Positions 8,185 to 17,074 of a stretch of 64,000 bases of DNA are shown here, piece after piece. Both the position numbers and the translations under genes were made by a program. The notes beneath the pieces were generated by a model that saw only the letters and a list, made by a program, of their open reading frames with translations, was not told the origin of the DNA and ran no database searches. Numbering within the stretch: position 1 is the stretch's first letter; every line of letters begins with the position of its first letter. This DNA comes from Gulosibacter chungangensis (GTDB lineage: Bacteria; Actinomycetota; Actinomycetes; Actinomycetales; Microbacteriaceae), in NCBI RefSeq assembly GCF_008831155.1, contig NZ_WBKB01000004.1:248001-312000 (forward strand), given 5' to 3'.

Positions 8185-10044
8185 ATGACGACAGAGTCCC
8201 CTAAGACTGAAAGTAAGCCGAAGCCCAACTCGGCGACGCTCGCTTTCCGTCAGCTCGGGGCTGCGGCGAAGTCAAACGATCTGGCGGACCGCTTCGCGGG
8301 GATCGCCAAAATGATCAAGGACACCCAGGGGCGTCAGCCCACCGTTGTGGTGGTTGGCGAGATGAATCGCGGCAAATCTACCCTGATTAACGCGATCCTT
8401 GGCGCGCCCGGTATGGCTCCCGTGGGCGCCACCGAAACCACCGGGCTTTCGGTGAGCTACGTGCCGGAGTCGGAGAAATTCCCGGCCGGGCAGGCCGAGC
8501 TGGAATACGCATCCGAACCCCGGCTGCGGCGCATCCCTGCCACCGAACTTGATCAGTGGGTGCGGATCGATTCGCGTGCCCTGTTGGATGCGGACGAGCC
8601 GCCCCTGCAGGCAGCCCGCGCGGTGAAGAAATCACCGCTTGGCAGGGTCACCCTGGTGGATACGCCGGGATCGGGTGGTTTGAGTGAGGCATATGCGATG
8701 CGGGCGATCGCTCGCGCGCAGGATGCTTCGGTGCTGTTGATGGTGACGGATGCGGCGGGCCGGATTACAAAACCGGCGCTGGAGTTTCTCGTCCACTGCT
8801 CGACTATGGTCGAGTCGGTGGTTCTTGCGGTTACGAAGATTGACCTCTATCGCGGCCACTGGCAGGCGGTATTGGAAGAAAACCGGCAGATTCTTGCCGC
8901 ACGCGATCCGCGCCTTGGGAACATCCCGATCGTGGCGGTTTCGGGAGCCTGGGGGGAGCGGGCCGCTGCTGAGCCGAACGAAGAGCGGCGCCGCAAGCTC
9001 TACGGTTCGAGCAATGTGCACGAACTCATCCGCGCCCTGCGCGCGCCGCTGGATCGCGCATCCAAACTACCGACGCTCAACGCCCTACGGCAGGGCATTG
9101 CGATGCTCGAAAAGCCCCTCGTACAGCTGCAGACTGAGCGCGAGGCACTCGGCGGCATTGTCGAGAAGCATGATGCGCTCTTGGCGGTGCGCGACCACCG
9201 TGAGAAGCTGCTGCGTACCTTTGAGGACTCGAAGTACGACTGGAATGCCCAGGTTGACCGGGTGCGGGTGGAACTGACCTCTGCGAACTCGCGACTCGCA
9301 CGTGAATTCGGCGCGCACTGGAAGGACCGGGTGCAGAAGTTCGGCACCGGGATGGGCGAAAAGCAGAGCGTCGCGATTATGAATGAAATGGCGGCCGATA
9401 TTGAGGTGCAGATCGGTCGAGCGCTGCGCGGCATTGTGAACCGCAGCGCGGGCTTGCTCACTGACCTCTATGCCGCCGCGGGGATGGACCCCTCGCGGAG
9501 CCTCATCGCCGAGGTAGAGCGTCGTGCGGCCGAAGCCAGCGCCGGACCCAAAGCCGGGCTGGAACGCGGCACCGCATCCATCGACCCGCGAATGATGATC
9601 TCGGGTGTGCTGATGGGTTCGGGCCTCGGGAGCCTGCTTGGTATGTTCATTGCGAGTGCCGCGACCCCATTCATTGGTATCGCCGTGATGGGGAGTTTCA
9701 GCGTGATTCTCGCGCGCCGCCAGGCCAAGCGGCAGTCGGTCCTGCAGACCGTAAATGACGCCACGATCGAGCTGCGCGAGACCCTCGACCGCGCGGTACG
9801 GGGTGTGCTCGGCGTGGTTTCTACCGACGCCCGCAAGGTCTTTGACCGAGACCTGCGACAGTCGGCCACGGATGCGAAGACGGAGCTTGCCAGACTCGAA
9901 TCAGCCAAGCGCGCGAGCGAGTCGGAACGGGAGCGGCGGCTCGGGCAAATCAACCCGAAGATTGCGCAGATCGAACAGGCAATGGCCTCCGCGCACGATG
10001 AAATCTTGCGACTTACGGACCGTTCTTCGGCTCCAAGTCCCTAA
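8185..10044 (+). CDS. Dynamin-like GTPase with hydrophobic hairpin (IniA-like)
   Basis: 619 residues. Bacterial dynamin-like proteins hydrolyse GTP to remodel membranes. Seen: G1 loop GEMNRGKST at 58-66, a Thr-rich switch I (ATETTG) near 82, G3 DTPGSGG near 159, G4 TKID near 217. Helical stalk segments follow (310-440, with a coiled-coil tendency), then a glycine-rich hydrophobic stretch at about 470-512 that could insert into the membrane, and a basic, charged coiled-coil tail at 555-610. Length and the central hydrophobic pair recall mycobacterial IniA (640 residues), while the third gene of the run matches IniC in size. Family membership is clear; equivalence to IniA is an inference from order and size. 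Confidence 0.88.
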   Translation: MTTESPKTESKPKPNSATLAFRQLGAAAKSNDLADRFAGIAKMIKDTQGRQPTVVVVGEMNRGKSTLINAILGAPGMAPVGATETTGLSVSYVPESEKFPAGQAELEYASEPRLRRIPATELDQWVRIDSRALLDADEPPLQAARAVKKSPLGRVTLVDTPGSGGLSEAYAMRAIARAQDASVLLMVTDAAGRITKPALEFLVHCSTMVESVVLAVTKIDLYRGHWQAVLEENRQILAARDPRLGNIPIVAVSGAWGERAAAEPNEERRRKLYGSSNVHELIRALRAPLDRASKLPTLNALRQGIAMLEKPLVQLQTEREALGGIVEKHDALLAVRDHREKLLRTFEDSKYDWNAQVDRVRVELTSANSRLAREFGAHWKDRVQKFGTGMGEKQSVAIMNEMAADIEVQIGRALRGIVNRSAGLLTDLYAAAGMDPSRSLIAEVERRAAEASAGPKAGLERGTASIDPRMMISGVLMGSGLGSLLGMFIASAATPFIGIAVMGSFSVILARRQAKRQSVLQTVNDATIELRETLDRAVRGVLGVVSTDARKVFDRDLRQSATDAKTELARLESAKRASESERERRLGQINPKIAQIEQAMASAHDEILRLTDRSSAPSP

Positions 10045-10120
10045 AGTCGTATCCTCGATACAGTCTTCCATCTCGGCTCGCTGAACGCGTACCCGCAAAC
10101 TCACGATAGGAATGGTGCAT

Positions 10121-12289
10121 ATGGCCTGGCGCCTCTCAGTCGACTTTGGTACGTCGAACACCGCGGCTGCCATCGATGCCCAGGGAGCCATTCGACCGAT
10201 CTCGCTGAGCGAGAGCGGCACCTCGATGCCGTCTGCGATCGTGCTCACGCCAAGCGGCTTCCGCGTTGGTGAAGAAGCCGTCAACGCGCAGCTGCGCCAC
10301 CCGGATGGGTTTGAACGTTCGCCAAAAATGCTTGTGGGCCGAGGCGAAGTCGTGCTCGCGGGGGAGATCGTCAGCCCGAATGACATTGTTCGGGAAATCT
10401 ATTCCTATGTTCGCGCCGCCGCCCTGCGACGCCAGGACGGTTCCTCGCCCGCCGAGGTTTGGCTGACCCACCCTGTCGCCTGGGCGCCCTCGCAAATTGA
10501 GGCGCTACGCGAAGGCGCCGTCGCGGCCGGGTTTGCCGCCGAAACCATCCGCACCGTGAATGAACCGATCGCCGCGGCTGCGCACTATGCGCGCAATCAT
10601 CGCGCGGCGCCCGGTTCGCGGGTCGCGGTCTTTGACTTCGGTGGCGGGACCCTCGACCTGGCGGTCCTGGAGCGTGCACCGCAGCTACCCGAGGGCTACC
10701 GGGTGCTCGCCTACGGCGGCGACCCGGTGCTCGGCGGTCGAACCTTCGATGCGCGGTTGCTCGACTGGGCGCTGGAAACCCTTGCCCGCCGCGGCCACTC
10801 GGAGCTCGCCGACCGGCTACACCGGCCCAAGACCATGTCCGAATTGCGCGCGCAGACCACGCTCAGCCGCGCGGTGACCTCCGCAAAGATTGAGCTTTCC
10901 ACCCGCCCGGATGCTGACATCGCGGTGAGCCTGGGTGAAGAGGATGCGGTGGTCACAATCACCCGCAAGGAATACGAAAAGCTCATTGCGGATGACCTCG
11001 ACCGGGCCGGCAAGCTCCTCACGGATGTCTTCGCGCAGGTGAGCGGACCAGCCCCCGAGGTGCTCTACCTCACCGGTGGTTCCTCGCGCACCCCGGCGAT
11101 CAGCCACATGATTCGCGAGCGGACCGGCATCCGGATCGCCACCCTCGATGACCCGAAGCTTGTGGTTGCCGAGGGTGCCCTGCACGTGGCACCGTTGGGT
11201 GCAGTCCGTGCGGCGCAACCGCTACGGCCCTCCACTCCGCCCCCGACACCGGCACCCGTGCAGGCCCGGCCCGCACAGAATTTGCCACCGGGTGCAACGG
11301 GCCCGCTTCCCGGGCTCGGCCAGCAGCCCCGTATGCCGGGCCAGCCGGGTCCCGCACAGCCAAACCAGGGACCGCAAAACCAAGGTCAGGGCACGGCGAA
11401 CCTGAGCCAGGGCGTGCGAGGCAACGCAACCACCCAGGGGGCCGCAATGCGACCGGGGATGCAGCATCCAACGGGCAACCCAAACCAACCACCAACGCAG
11501 CCGTACCGACCTGCGGCCGGAAGCCAAGCATCCGGGCCGCAGCAAGCCCGACCGCAGGCCGCAGGCCAACCGGTCTCGGGCTATGGCATTGCCGGTGGCC
11601 CGAATCGGCCGGGTGCCGCCGGTGGCAACACGGGGGCATCCAAGAAGAAAAACCCGCTGATGCTCGTGCTCGCGATCGTCGCGGCCGTGGTGCTCGTGGG
11701 CGGCATCATCTGGGGTGCGGTTGCGCTGTTCAGCAACAGTTCCTCAGAAGCTGAAGAAGGCCCCACGCCAACGCCATACAACGAGGAAGTGGTCGTCGGC
11801 GATGGGCCACTCGACTGCTGGGACGGTCAAACCGCGGCAGAAGGCGAGAACTGCGCACCGCTCACCGGGCAGCCCGCGCTCGATTGGCTCGTTTCCTTCG
11901 AAGGCGCATCCTGCAATCCGGTCACGGGTGACGACTCGCAGAAGATGTGTTCCTGGTACGACCGGCCGAACAGCTACGTCTACGTGATGGAATTTGCTTC
12001 CTACGATGAGGCGGTGGGTTACGCCGAGAGTCTCTATAACTCCGACCCGGACACCTGGGAAGTTGACGGAGAAGAGGCGGGCCCCCACTGGGAAGGCGAC
12101 TTCACCGACGGTAGCGGCGGCTATTCGCACGTGTACCTCTATGAAGGCCAGCCCTACGGGATATTCGTGCGACTCGACAACGATGCCACGCACGGGAACC
12201 ACGACAGCCTCGATGACTTCAGTAGTCGCTTCAAGATGCGACCGCTGAGTGAAGTCGCCCACGCGGTCGCCACCACGAAGCGCGTATGA
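10121..12289 (+). CDS. Membrane-anchored Hsp70-family protein without substrate-binding domain
   Basis: 722 residues from ATG 10121, which has AGGA about 10 nt upstream; ATG 10112 is an alternative. The N-terminal actin/Hsp70 ATPase fold is complete: phosphate-1 loop DFGTSNTAA (8-16), phosphate-2 DFGGGTLDL (near 171), adenosine loop TGGSSRTP (near 318). The Hsp70 substrate-binding domain is absent. Instead there is a Pro/Gln/Gly/Asn-rich linker (about 370-505), one transmembrane segment (about 512-537) and a 185-residue, acidic, presumably extracytoplasmic domain with several cysteines and aromatic-rich EGASCNP/CSWYDR segments. Expected topology is ATPase inside, C-domain outside. It sits between two dynamin-like genes; its stop overlaps the next start (ATGA), so the proteins probably act together. 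Confidence 0.9.
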   Translation: MAWRLSVDFGTSNTAAAIDAQGAIRPISLSESGTSMPSAIVLTPSGFRVGEEAVNAQLRHPDGFERSPKMLVGRGEVVLAGEIVSPNDIVREIYSYVRAAALRRQDGSSPAEVWLTHPVAWAPSQIEALREGAVAAGFAAETIRTVNEPIAAAAHYARNHRAAPGSRVAVFDFGGGTLDLAVLERAPQLPEGYRVLAYGGDPVLGGRTFDARLLDWALETLARRGHSELADRLHRPKTMSELRAQTTLSRAVTSAKIELSTRPDADIAVSLGEEDAVVTITRKEYEKLIADDLDRAGKLLTDVFAQVSGPAPEVLYLTGGSSRTPAISHMIRERTGIRIATLDDPKLVVAEGALHVAPLGAVRAAQPLRPSTPPPTPAPVQARPAQNLPPGATGPLPGLGQQPRMPGQPGPAQPNQGPQNQGQGTANLSQGVRGNATTQGAAMRPGMQHPTGNPNQPPTQPYRPAAGSQASGPQQARPQAAGQPVSGYGIAGGPNRPGAAGGNTGASKKKNPLMLVLAIVAAVVLVGGIIWGAVALFSNSSSEAEEGPTPTPYNEEVVVGDGPLDCWDGQTAAEGENCAPLTGQPALDWLVSFEGASCNPVTGDDSQKMCSWYDRPNSYVYVMEFASYDEAVGYAESLYNSDPDTWEVDGEEAGPHWEGDFTDGSGGYSHVYLYEGQPYGIFVRLDNDATHGNHDSLDDFSSRFKMRPLSEVAHAVATTKRV

Positions 12290-13746
12290 GCGGATCAATA
12301 GAAACCAGCCAGGGGATGCGCCGAGCCATTTTTGAGCTCTGCGATGCCTTCGACCGCGTGGATCGTCCGAATACCGGACGCACCACCGATCTCGTGCGCC
12401 GTTCGCTGGACGAGACCATTCGCCTCGCCGTGGTTGGGCGCGTGAAAGCTGGAAAATCCACGCTCGTAAACGCGCTCGTGGGTCGGGTGGTTGCACCCAC
12501 CGCAGCGGTGGAATGCACCAAGGTCACCACCCACTACACGTTCGGTGGCCCCGAACGCGGCGAGGTATACACCCGCGACGGGCGGCGCATCCCCTTTGAT
12601 CTCCACAACGGTTGCCTGCCGGAACGACTGCCCATCCCTCCCGAACACGTGCAGCACGCGGTGGTGTATCTGCAGTCCGAAGTGCTCCGGGATATGACCC
12701 TGATTGATACTCCGGGGCTCGCAACCACGACCGAATCGCATGAGGACGCGACCCGTCGTACCGTGCTCGGCCACGAAGGGGTGCGGGCAGCGGATGCACT
12801 GCTTGCGGTGTTCCATGACATGCCGATGCGTGATGACATGGACTTCCTGCGCGAGTGGGCCTCGGTGACCAACACCCCCGCGGAAGCTGCCTCCCACGCG
12901 ATTGGGGTGCTGACCCACGCCGACACCTATGGCGGCTCGCCCTGGAGCGATGAAGACCCGATCGCGAAGGCGCGCGAGGGTGCCGAAAAGTTTGCCCAGC
13001 AGCACGGCGCACTGCTCGGAAACGTGGTGGCGGTTGCCGGCAATATGGCTCAGGCTGCGCGCGCCGGGCTCGTCCGCGAGCACGACGCGGCCATGCTCGG
13101 CCAGCTCAATGAGGTGGATGAACTCGATCTGGAACTGCGTGACCCGAACTTCCTCGGTGAACTTGCCCCCGGCATCCTCAACCTCGAAGTCTCACGGCTG
13201 GCGGAACTGATTGGTGAGTACGGCATCCGATTTGGCCGGGAGCCTGCTCGTGACGGTGCGCGGGCGCTGAGCCACTGGCTCGAAAAATCATCCGGTATTG
13301 ATGAGCTGCGACGCGCCCTCGCGGTGCGCTATGTCGGTCGTTATGTGCATGTGAAAACACGTCGGGCAATGGAACGATTGCAGCGGCTGGCCTGGGCAAA
13401 CGGCGCACCGATGCCGCTGCGCGGCTTGGTGGCCGAGGCAAAACTCAAGCCCGAATTGCATCCGCTTCAGGAGCTGGATGCACTGGAACGGCTCGCGGCG
13501 ATCGAGCCGAATCACCCGCTGGTGGCGATGCTCGACCGCCAGCTTTCGGGGCGCAACGATTCCGAGCGATTGGCGCTTTCACCGGCGAGTACCCCCGAGC
13601 AGCTGCGCCAGCAGGCTTTGACCTGGAGTATGGAAGCGCGTCGCGCTGCGGTGGTGGAGCCCTATCCGGAGCGACAGAACGCCTATAACGTGCTGGACCG
13701 TTCCTTCACGCTGCTCGCGATGAAACTCGGAAGGGGCGGACGCTAG
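12286..13746 (+). CDS. Dynamin-like GTPase without membrane hairpin (IniC-like)
   Basis: 486 residues, close to mycobacterial IniC (493). G1 loop GRVKAGKST near residues 49-57, switch I threonines in VECTKVTTHY, G3 DTPGL near 141, and a G4-like LTHAD near 208 where the usual TKxD lysine is replaced. The C-terminal half is helical with many Arg/Leu/Glu residues; no convincing transmembrane stretch is seen. ATGA overlap with the Hsp70 gene indicates translational coupling. Pairs of bacterial dynamin-like proteins often work as heteromers, so it may partner the 8185 protein. The stop codon lies in the loop of a strong hairpin. Confidence 0.87.
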   Translation: MSGSIETSQGMRRAIFELCDAFDRVDRPNTGRTTDLVRRSLDETIRLAVVGRVKAGKSTLVNALVGRVVAPTAAVECTKVTTHYTFGGPERGEVYTRDGRRIPFDLHNGCLPERLPIPPEHVQHAVVYLQSEVLRDMTLIDTPGLATTTESHEDATRRTVLGHEGVRAADALLAVFHDMPMRDDMDFLREWASVTNTPAEAASHAIGVLTHADTYGGSPWSDEDPIAKAREGAEKFAQQHGALLGNVVAVAGNMAQAARAGLVREHDAAMLGQLNEVDELDLELRDPNFLGELAPGILNLEVSRLAELIGEYGIRFGREPARDGARALSHWLEKSSGIDELRRALAVRYVGRYVHVKTRRAMERLQRLAWANGAPMPLRGLVAEAKLKPELHPLQELDALERLAAIEPNHPLVAMLDRQLSGRNDSERLALSPASTPEQLRQQALTWSMEARRAAVVEPYPERQNAYNVLDRSFTLLAMKLGRGGR

Positions 13747-13763
13747 GTCCACCCCTTCCGAGT
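13725..13763. terminator. Hairpin terminator, bidirectional, containing the stop codon of the dynamin-like gene
   Basis: Perfect 12-bp stem ACTCGGAAGGGG / CCCCTTCCGAGT with a 15-nt loop that includes the TAG stop at 13744-13746. It separates the plus-strand dynamin/Hsp70 run from the minus-strand acidic-protein genes. No T-tract follows. A second, smaller stem (TGCGGC...GCCGCA, 13767-13795) lies next to it. Confidence 0.7.
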
Positions 13764-13838
13764 GTGTGCGGCAAAGGCCGTGTTGCGGTGCCGCAGTCTG
13801 TGACGCTGTAGCCAGTTCCGTTGCAGGCAGGGATGCCG

Positions 13839-14411
13839 CTAGATGTAGTGCTCGCCCGCGCCGTAGTCGCCGTCCAGGCCCGTACCAAGATCGTCATCGT
13901 TGAGTTCGGCGGTGTCGATCGTGAACTCGTCTTCGTGGCTGGCATCGGTCTCGAGGGTATCGGTCTCGAGCCCGGCGTCTTCGAACTCGGTGCCATCGAG
14001 GTCATCCTCGGTGCCCATCAGCGTGTCGATGCCGAAGCCGAAGGACTCTTCGGAATCCGTCTCGTTCGGTGATGTCGAGTCGGCCGTGTCTTCCGCATCC
14101 CCATCGGCCTCCACATCCGCCTCGTCAAGATCGATGAGGGAATCATCGGCATCCGCGTCACCGCTATCGGTTGCGTTGGCTTCACCCGCGCTGCCCGCCA
14201 CACCGTCGAAGTCAATCGTGTGGTCGTCAACGTCGATGGCGTCGTCAGCACTCTCGGGGGCGTCGAAGACATCCACGATGCCGTCCGCGTAGCCCGGGGG
14301 TGCCTCGAAGGCTGAGTTCAGCAGCTGATCCCACGACTCCTCCGAAAGCGCCGGGGGAGTGCCGAGCAGCGGCTCTTCCGAAGCTGCCGGGGTGCTCTGT
14401 TCGCTGACCAT
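13839..14411 (-). CDS. Highly acidic protein of unknown function, last gene of the repeat cluster
   Basis: 190 residues. Extremely rich in Asp/Glu with Ser/Thr/Ala and almost no basic residues; no signal peptide or membrane helix. Residues about 20-38 (PALSEESWDQLLNSAFEAPP) could form an amphipathic helix; the rest reads as a disordered acidic chain with short repeats such as ETDTLETD. It does not contain the 13-residue DxDxDG repeat of its three upstream neighbours, yet shares strand, composition and location. AAGGAG is 9-10 nt before the ATG. No GGGAACTTTC promoter precedes it. I do not recognise a family. It may provide a binding or docking helix for the dynamin/Hsp70 proteins; that is a guess. 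Confidence 0.72.
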   Translation of the reverse strand: MVSEQSTPAASEEPLLGTPPALSEESWDQLLNSAFEAPPGYADGIVDVFDAPESADDAIDVDDHTIDFDGVAGSAGEANATDSGDADADDSLIDLDEADVEADGDAEDTADSTSPNETDSEESFGFGIDTLMGTEDDLDGTEFEDAGLETDTLETDASHEDEFTIDTAELNDDDLGTGLDGDYGAGEHYI

Positions 14412-14454
14412 GTTCGAGGCTCCTTAGTTGTGAGAAAGTACTTGGGGCGTGAGT

Positions 14455-14489
14455 TGCCGGGCGACCGTCGTGGTCACCCGGCAACCCTG
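14455..14489 (-). terminator. Hairpin between two acidic-protein genes
   Basis: On the minus strand TTGCCGGGTGACC pairs with GGTCGCCCGGCAA (13-bp stem, one mismatch, short loop) just after the stop of the 24-unit repeat gene. No T-tract, so it may be an mRNA-end structure or partial attenuator for the downstream 190-residue gene. Confidence 0.5.
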
Positions 14490-14502
14490 GGATGCGGCTG
14501 AC

Positions 14503-15813
14503 TTAGACGTCTGCAACTCCGTCACCATCGAAGTCGAAGGTGTCGAATTCGCCGTCACCGTCGGTGTCGTAGGAGTCGAGCATGCCGTCGCCATCGGTGT
14601 CCACACCGGCAACATCGAAGTGACCGTCGTTGTCGGTGTCCATGAAGATGGCGTCGGCGATACCGTCACCGTTGAGATCCGAGATCACGGTGTCGGTGAC
14701 ACCGTTGCCGTCGAGGTCGTATTCGATTGACTCATTGACGCCGTCGCCATCGAGGTCGAGGGATGGGGTCCCAAGGTCCGACATGTTGTTCGAGGCGTCA
14801 CCGGTGGCGGTGGGCGAGCTGGTCGAGTTGTCCACCGGGGTTGCGGTGGTGTCATCGTCTCCGGCAATGCTGTGCTCGGTGTCGAGGATGCCGTCGCCGT
14901 CGGTGTCTTCCGCGTAAACGTCGTAGACGCCGTCGCCGTCAACGTCGATGATGGCCGAGTCCACGTAGCCGTCGCCGTTGGTGTCGGTACCGAAGGTTTC
15001 ATCCACGCCGTCACCGTCGAGGTCGAAGTAACCGGAATCGTTGACCCCGTCACCGTCCGAGTCGTAGGTGAATTCGCCCGAGTCGGACTGCATTTCGCCG
15101 GTGTTGGAGTTGTCGACCGGCTGGGTGGTGTCTTCCGTCGACGGGTCGCCACCGACCGAGGAAGCTTCAAAGTTTCCGTCGCCATCGGCATCCGTGTAGA
15201 CAGTTTCGAATACGCCGTCGCCGTCCGCGTCAACGTAGATTTCGTCGGAGACGCCGTCCTGGTCGTAGTCGTAGTCGATGATGTCGATCGCGCCGTCGCC
15301 GTCAGAGTCGACGCCAATGGTTTCGGGGTAGCCGTCGCCGTCTTCGTCAACCAGGATGGTTTCTTCGTAACCGTCGCCGTCGAAGTCTTCGGTGGTGACG
15401 TTCGATGCGCCATCGATGCTGCTGGGGTCTTCGGTGACGGGGTCGGTGTTCGAGACCGGGTTAGTCGTGTCAGTCTGCGACTCGGTCTGCGACTCGCTCT
15501 GTGAGGGAGCGCCGCCGGTACCCTCATCGATGGTGCCATCGGGGTTGATCGTCGCGGAGCTGTCTGCGTAGCCGTCGCCGTCCTCGTCAATGAGGAGGGT
15601 GTCGGGGTTGCCGTCATTGTCGGTGTCGAGCATCGTGGTTTCGGCGTATCCGTCACCGTCAGTGTCAACAACGGCGTAGTCCGTGACGCCGTCGCCGTCG
15701 TGGTCGATGCTCATACCGTCGACGAGACCATCGCCGTCGATGTCCACGGTCTGCGCGTCAGCGACGCCGTCGCCGTTAAGGTCGAGGGACTCGTTGGGCT
15801 GGTTGGTGGTCAT
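14503..15813 (-). CDS. Acidic 13-residue DxDxDG-repeat protein, about 24 units
   Basis: 436 residues starting MTTNQPNES. Built from contiguous 13-residue units of the form D-x-D-G-D-G-x-x-D/E-x-x-x-hydrophobic (for example DTDGDGYAETTML), in four blocks of about 6, 6, 5 and 7 units joined by Ser/Thr/Gln-rich linkers. The last units shorten to 11 residues. The DxDxDG core is the cation-binding loop of EF-hand and thrombospondin type-3 repeats, so calcium binding is likely. There is no signal peptide, no membrane segment, almost no Lys/Arg. AAGGA lies before the ATG, and the conserved ECF-type promoter is at 15863-15893. Neighbouring paralogues share the MTTNQP start. Confidence 0.85.
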   Translation of the reverse strand: MTTNQPNESLDLNGDGVADAQTVDIDGDGLVDGMSIDHDGDGVTDYAVVDTDGDGYAETTMLDTDNDGNPDTLLIDEDGDGYADSSATINPDGTIDEGTGGAPSQSESQTESQTDTTNPVSNTDPVTEDPSSIDGASNVTTEDFDGDGYEETILVDEDGDGYPETIGVDSDGDGAIDIIDYDYDQDGVSDEIYVDADGDGVFETVYTDADGDGNFEASSVGGDPSTEDTTQPVDNSNTGEMQSDSGEFTYDSDGDGVNDSGYFDLDGDGVDETFGTDTNGDGYVDSAIIDVDGDGVYDVYAEDTDGDGILDTEHSIAGDDDTTATPVDNSTSSPTATGDASNNMSDLGTPSLDLDGDGVNESIEYDLDGNGVTDTVISDLNGDGIADAIFMDTDNDGHFDVAGVDTDGDGMLDSYDTDGDGEFDTFDFDGDGVADV

Positions 15814-15862
15814 TTCGAGGTCCTTTGCTCGTCTGGAATGATCCGTGGTGGTTGGTTCGTAT

Positions 15863-15893
15863 ATTGGATGCGCGGGACGGGAAGAAAGTTCCC
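15863..15893 (-). promoter_or_regulatory. ECF-type promoter, copy 3, upstream of the 24-unit repeat gene
   Basis: Minus strand: GGGAACTTTC, then CATCCAAT, with 17 bp between GGAAC and CATCC; the -10-like end is 49 nt before the start. The same element with identical spacing precedes the two other repeat genes. Confidence 0.75.
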
Positions 15894-15900
15894 GTCCCGC
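15873..15900. repeat. Inverted repeat overlapping the ECF-type promoter
   Basis: GCGGGACGGGAA and TTCCCGTCCCGC form a 12-bp palindromic arm pair around a short spacer; on the plus strand it is followed by eight T residues. Because neighbouring genes run on the minus strand, it may act as an operator or as a terminator against plus-strand transcription. Confidence 0.55.
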
Positions 15901-15918
15901 GCAACTTTTTTTTAGTGT

Positions 15919-16968
15919 TTAGTAAGACGCGTCGGCAGCGGTGCCGTTGGTACCGTCATCCGTGTAGACGGTGTCGAGCTCGCCATCGCCATCGGTGTCC
16001 ACGTAGACGGTGTCGTATACGCCATCGCCATCGGTGTCCTGGTAGACCTCTTCCGCGAGGCCGTCGCCGTCCCAGTCGCTACCCAGCGCATCTACCACTC
16101 CGTCGCCGTCAAGGTCCACGTAGGTGGATTCGTTGACGCCGTCGCCGTCGAGGTCGAACTGGTTGCCCATCTCGGGGCTGGCCACGGTGGGTTCTTCGGT
16201 GAGGTCGATTTCTTCGTCCATGATGCCGTCGCCGTCGGTGTCGACCAGGGCCGTGTCGAGCACACCGTCACCATCGGTGTCGTGGAGGGTTGTGTCGATG
16301 TAGCCGTCGCCGTCGGTGTCCGCTTCGATGTAGTCAATGACGCCGTCGAGGTCGGTGTCGGTTGCTACGACGTCGGCGTAGCCGTCACCGTCGACATCGA
16401 TCGTGACCTGGTCCACGATGCCGTCGTCGTTGTTGTCATAGTGCGACTGGTCTGCCCAACCGTCACCGTCGGTGTCGTAATCGGTGACATTGGTGATGCC
16501 GTCGCCGTCGGTGTCGTAGGCGACTGAGGAGTCATAGTCGGTGGGAGTGAGGTCATCGGCGTAGATCGGGGCTGCCGTGGTCGAGTCATTCGTGGTCGGC
16601 TCGGTGCTGGAGTTGTCAGCGCTGTGGTCCTCGGTGAGGTCAACGGTCTGGTCGACATAGCCGTCGCCGTCATAGTCGATATAGGCCATGTCAGCTGCGC
16701 CGTCACCGTCTTCATCCACGATCGTGGTCTCGGCGTAGCCATCACCGTCGAGGTCAACTCGTTCGGCGTTCGCAAGGCCGTCGCCGTCGGTGTCGATGCC
16801 CTGCGCACCGGATTCGTCAACTTCTGGGGCCGAGCTGTCGCTTTCGGGAATCGGCTCCGAGGTCGAGCCGTCCTGGGTTTCTTCAACCTGGGTGGTGTCC
16901 TCTTGCAGGTCTTCCTGCGGCACACCATCGGTGGTCTGAAACTGGAAGGGGCTGTCGTTGGTGCTCAT
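15919..16968 (-). CDS. Acidic 13-residue DxDxDG-repeat protein, about 16-17 units
   Basis: 349 residues starting MSTNDSPFQFQTTDG. An N-terminal acidic, Gln/Glu-rich region (about 1-55) is followed by three repeat blocks of about 4, 8 and 5 units with the same 13-residue pattern (for example DTDGDGYIDTTLH), separated by Asp/Ser/Thr-rich linkers. One unit is atypical (DNNDDGIVDQVTI). The C-terminus runs out in a non-repeat GTNGTAADASY tail. No signal peptide or membrane helix. AAAGGA precedes the ATG by 7 nt, and the ECF-type promoter lies at 17025-17055. Cation binding is inferred from the loop chemistry; the role is unknown. Confidence 0.85.
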   Translation of the reverse strand: MSTNDSPFQFQTTDGVPQEDLQEDTTQVEETQDGSTSEPIPESDSSAPEVDESGAQGIDTDGDGLANAERVDLDGDGYAETTIVDEDGDGAADMAYIDYDGDGYVDQTVDLTEDHSADNSSTEPTTNDSTTAAPIYADDLTPTDYDSSVAYDTDGDGITNVTDYDTDGDGWADQSHYDNNDDGIVDQVTIDVDGDGYADVVATDTDLDGVIDYIEADTDGDGYIDTTLHDTDGDGVLDTALVDTDGDGIMDEEIDLTEEPTVASPEMGNQFDLDGDGVNESTYVDLDGDGVVDALGSDWDGDGLAEEVYQDTDGDGVYDTVYVDTDGDGELDTVYTDDGTNGTAADASY

Positions 16969-17024
16969 GGCGGTGTCCTTTCACGGGGGTGGGGGCCCGG
17001 TGCGAATCGTTATGGGGTTCAGTT

Positions 17025-17055
17025 ATTGGATGCTGCGGTCCGCCGGAAAGTTCCC
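17025..17055 (-). promoter_or_regulatory. ECF-type promoter, copy 2, upstream of the 16-unit repeat gene
   Basis: Minus strand GGGAACTTTCC then GCATCCAAT with 17 bp between GGAAC and CATCC; its end is about 56 nt before the start codon at 16968. Confidence 0.75.
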
Positions 17056-17074
17056 GGGCCCGGTCCGCAAATTC

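Noticed and set aside
14412-14502. Fourth copy of the ECF promoter before the 190-residue acidic gene
   Set aside because: A GCATCC is present on the minus strand near 14493-14498, but no GGAAC lies 17 bp upstream, and GCATCC is common in the genome.
14872-15504. Plus-strand open frame of 210 codons over the 24-unit repeat gene
   Set aside because: Also a mirror of the repeat; no start signals and a low-complexity Val/Asp composition.
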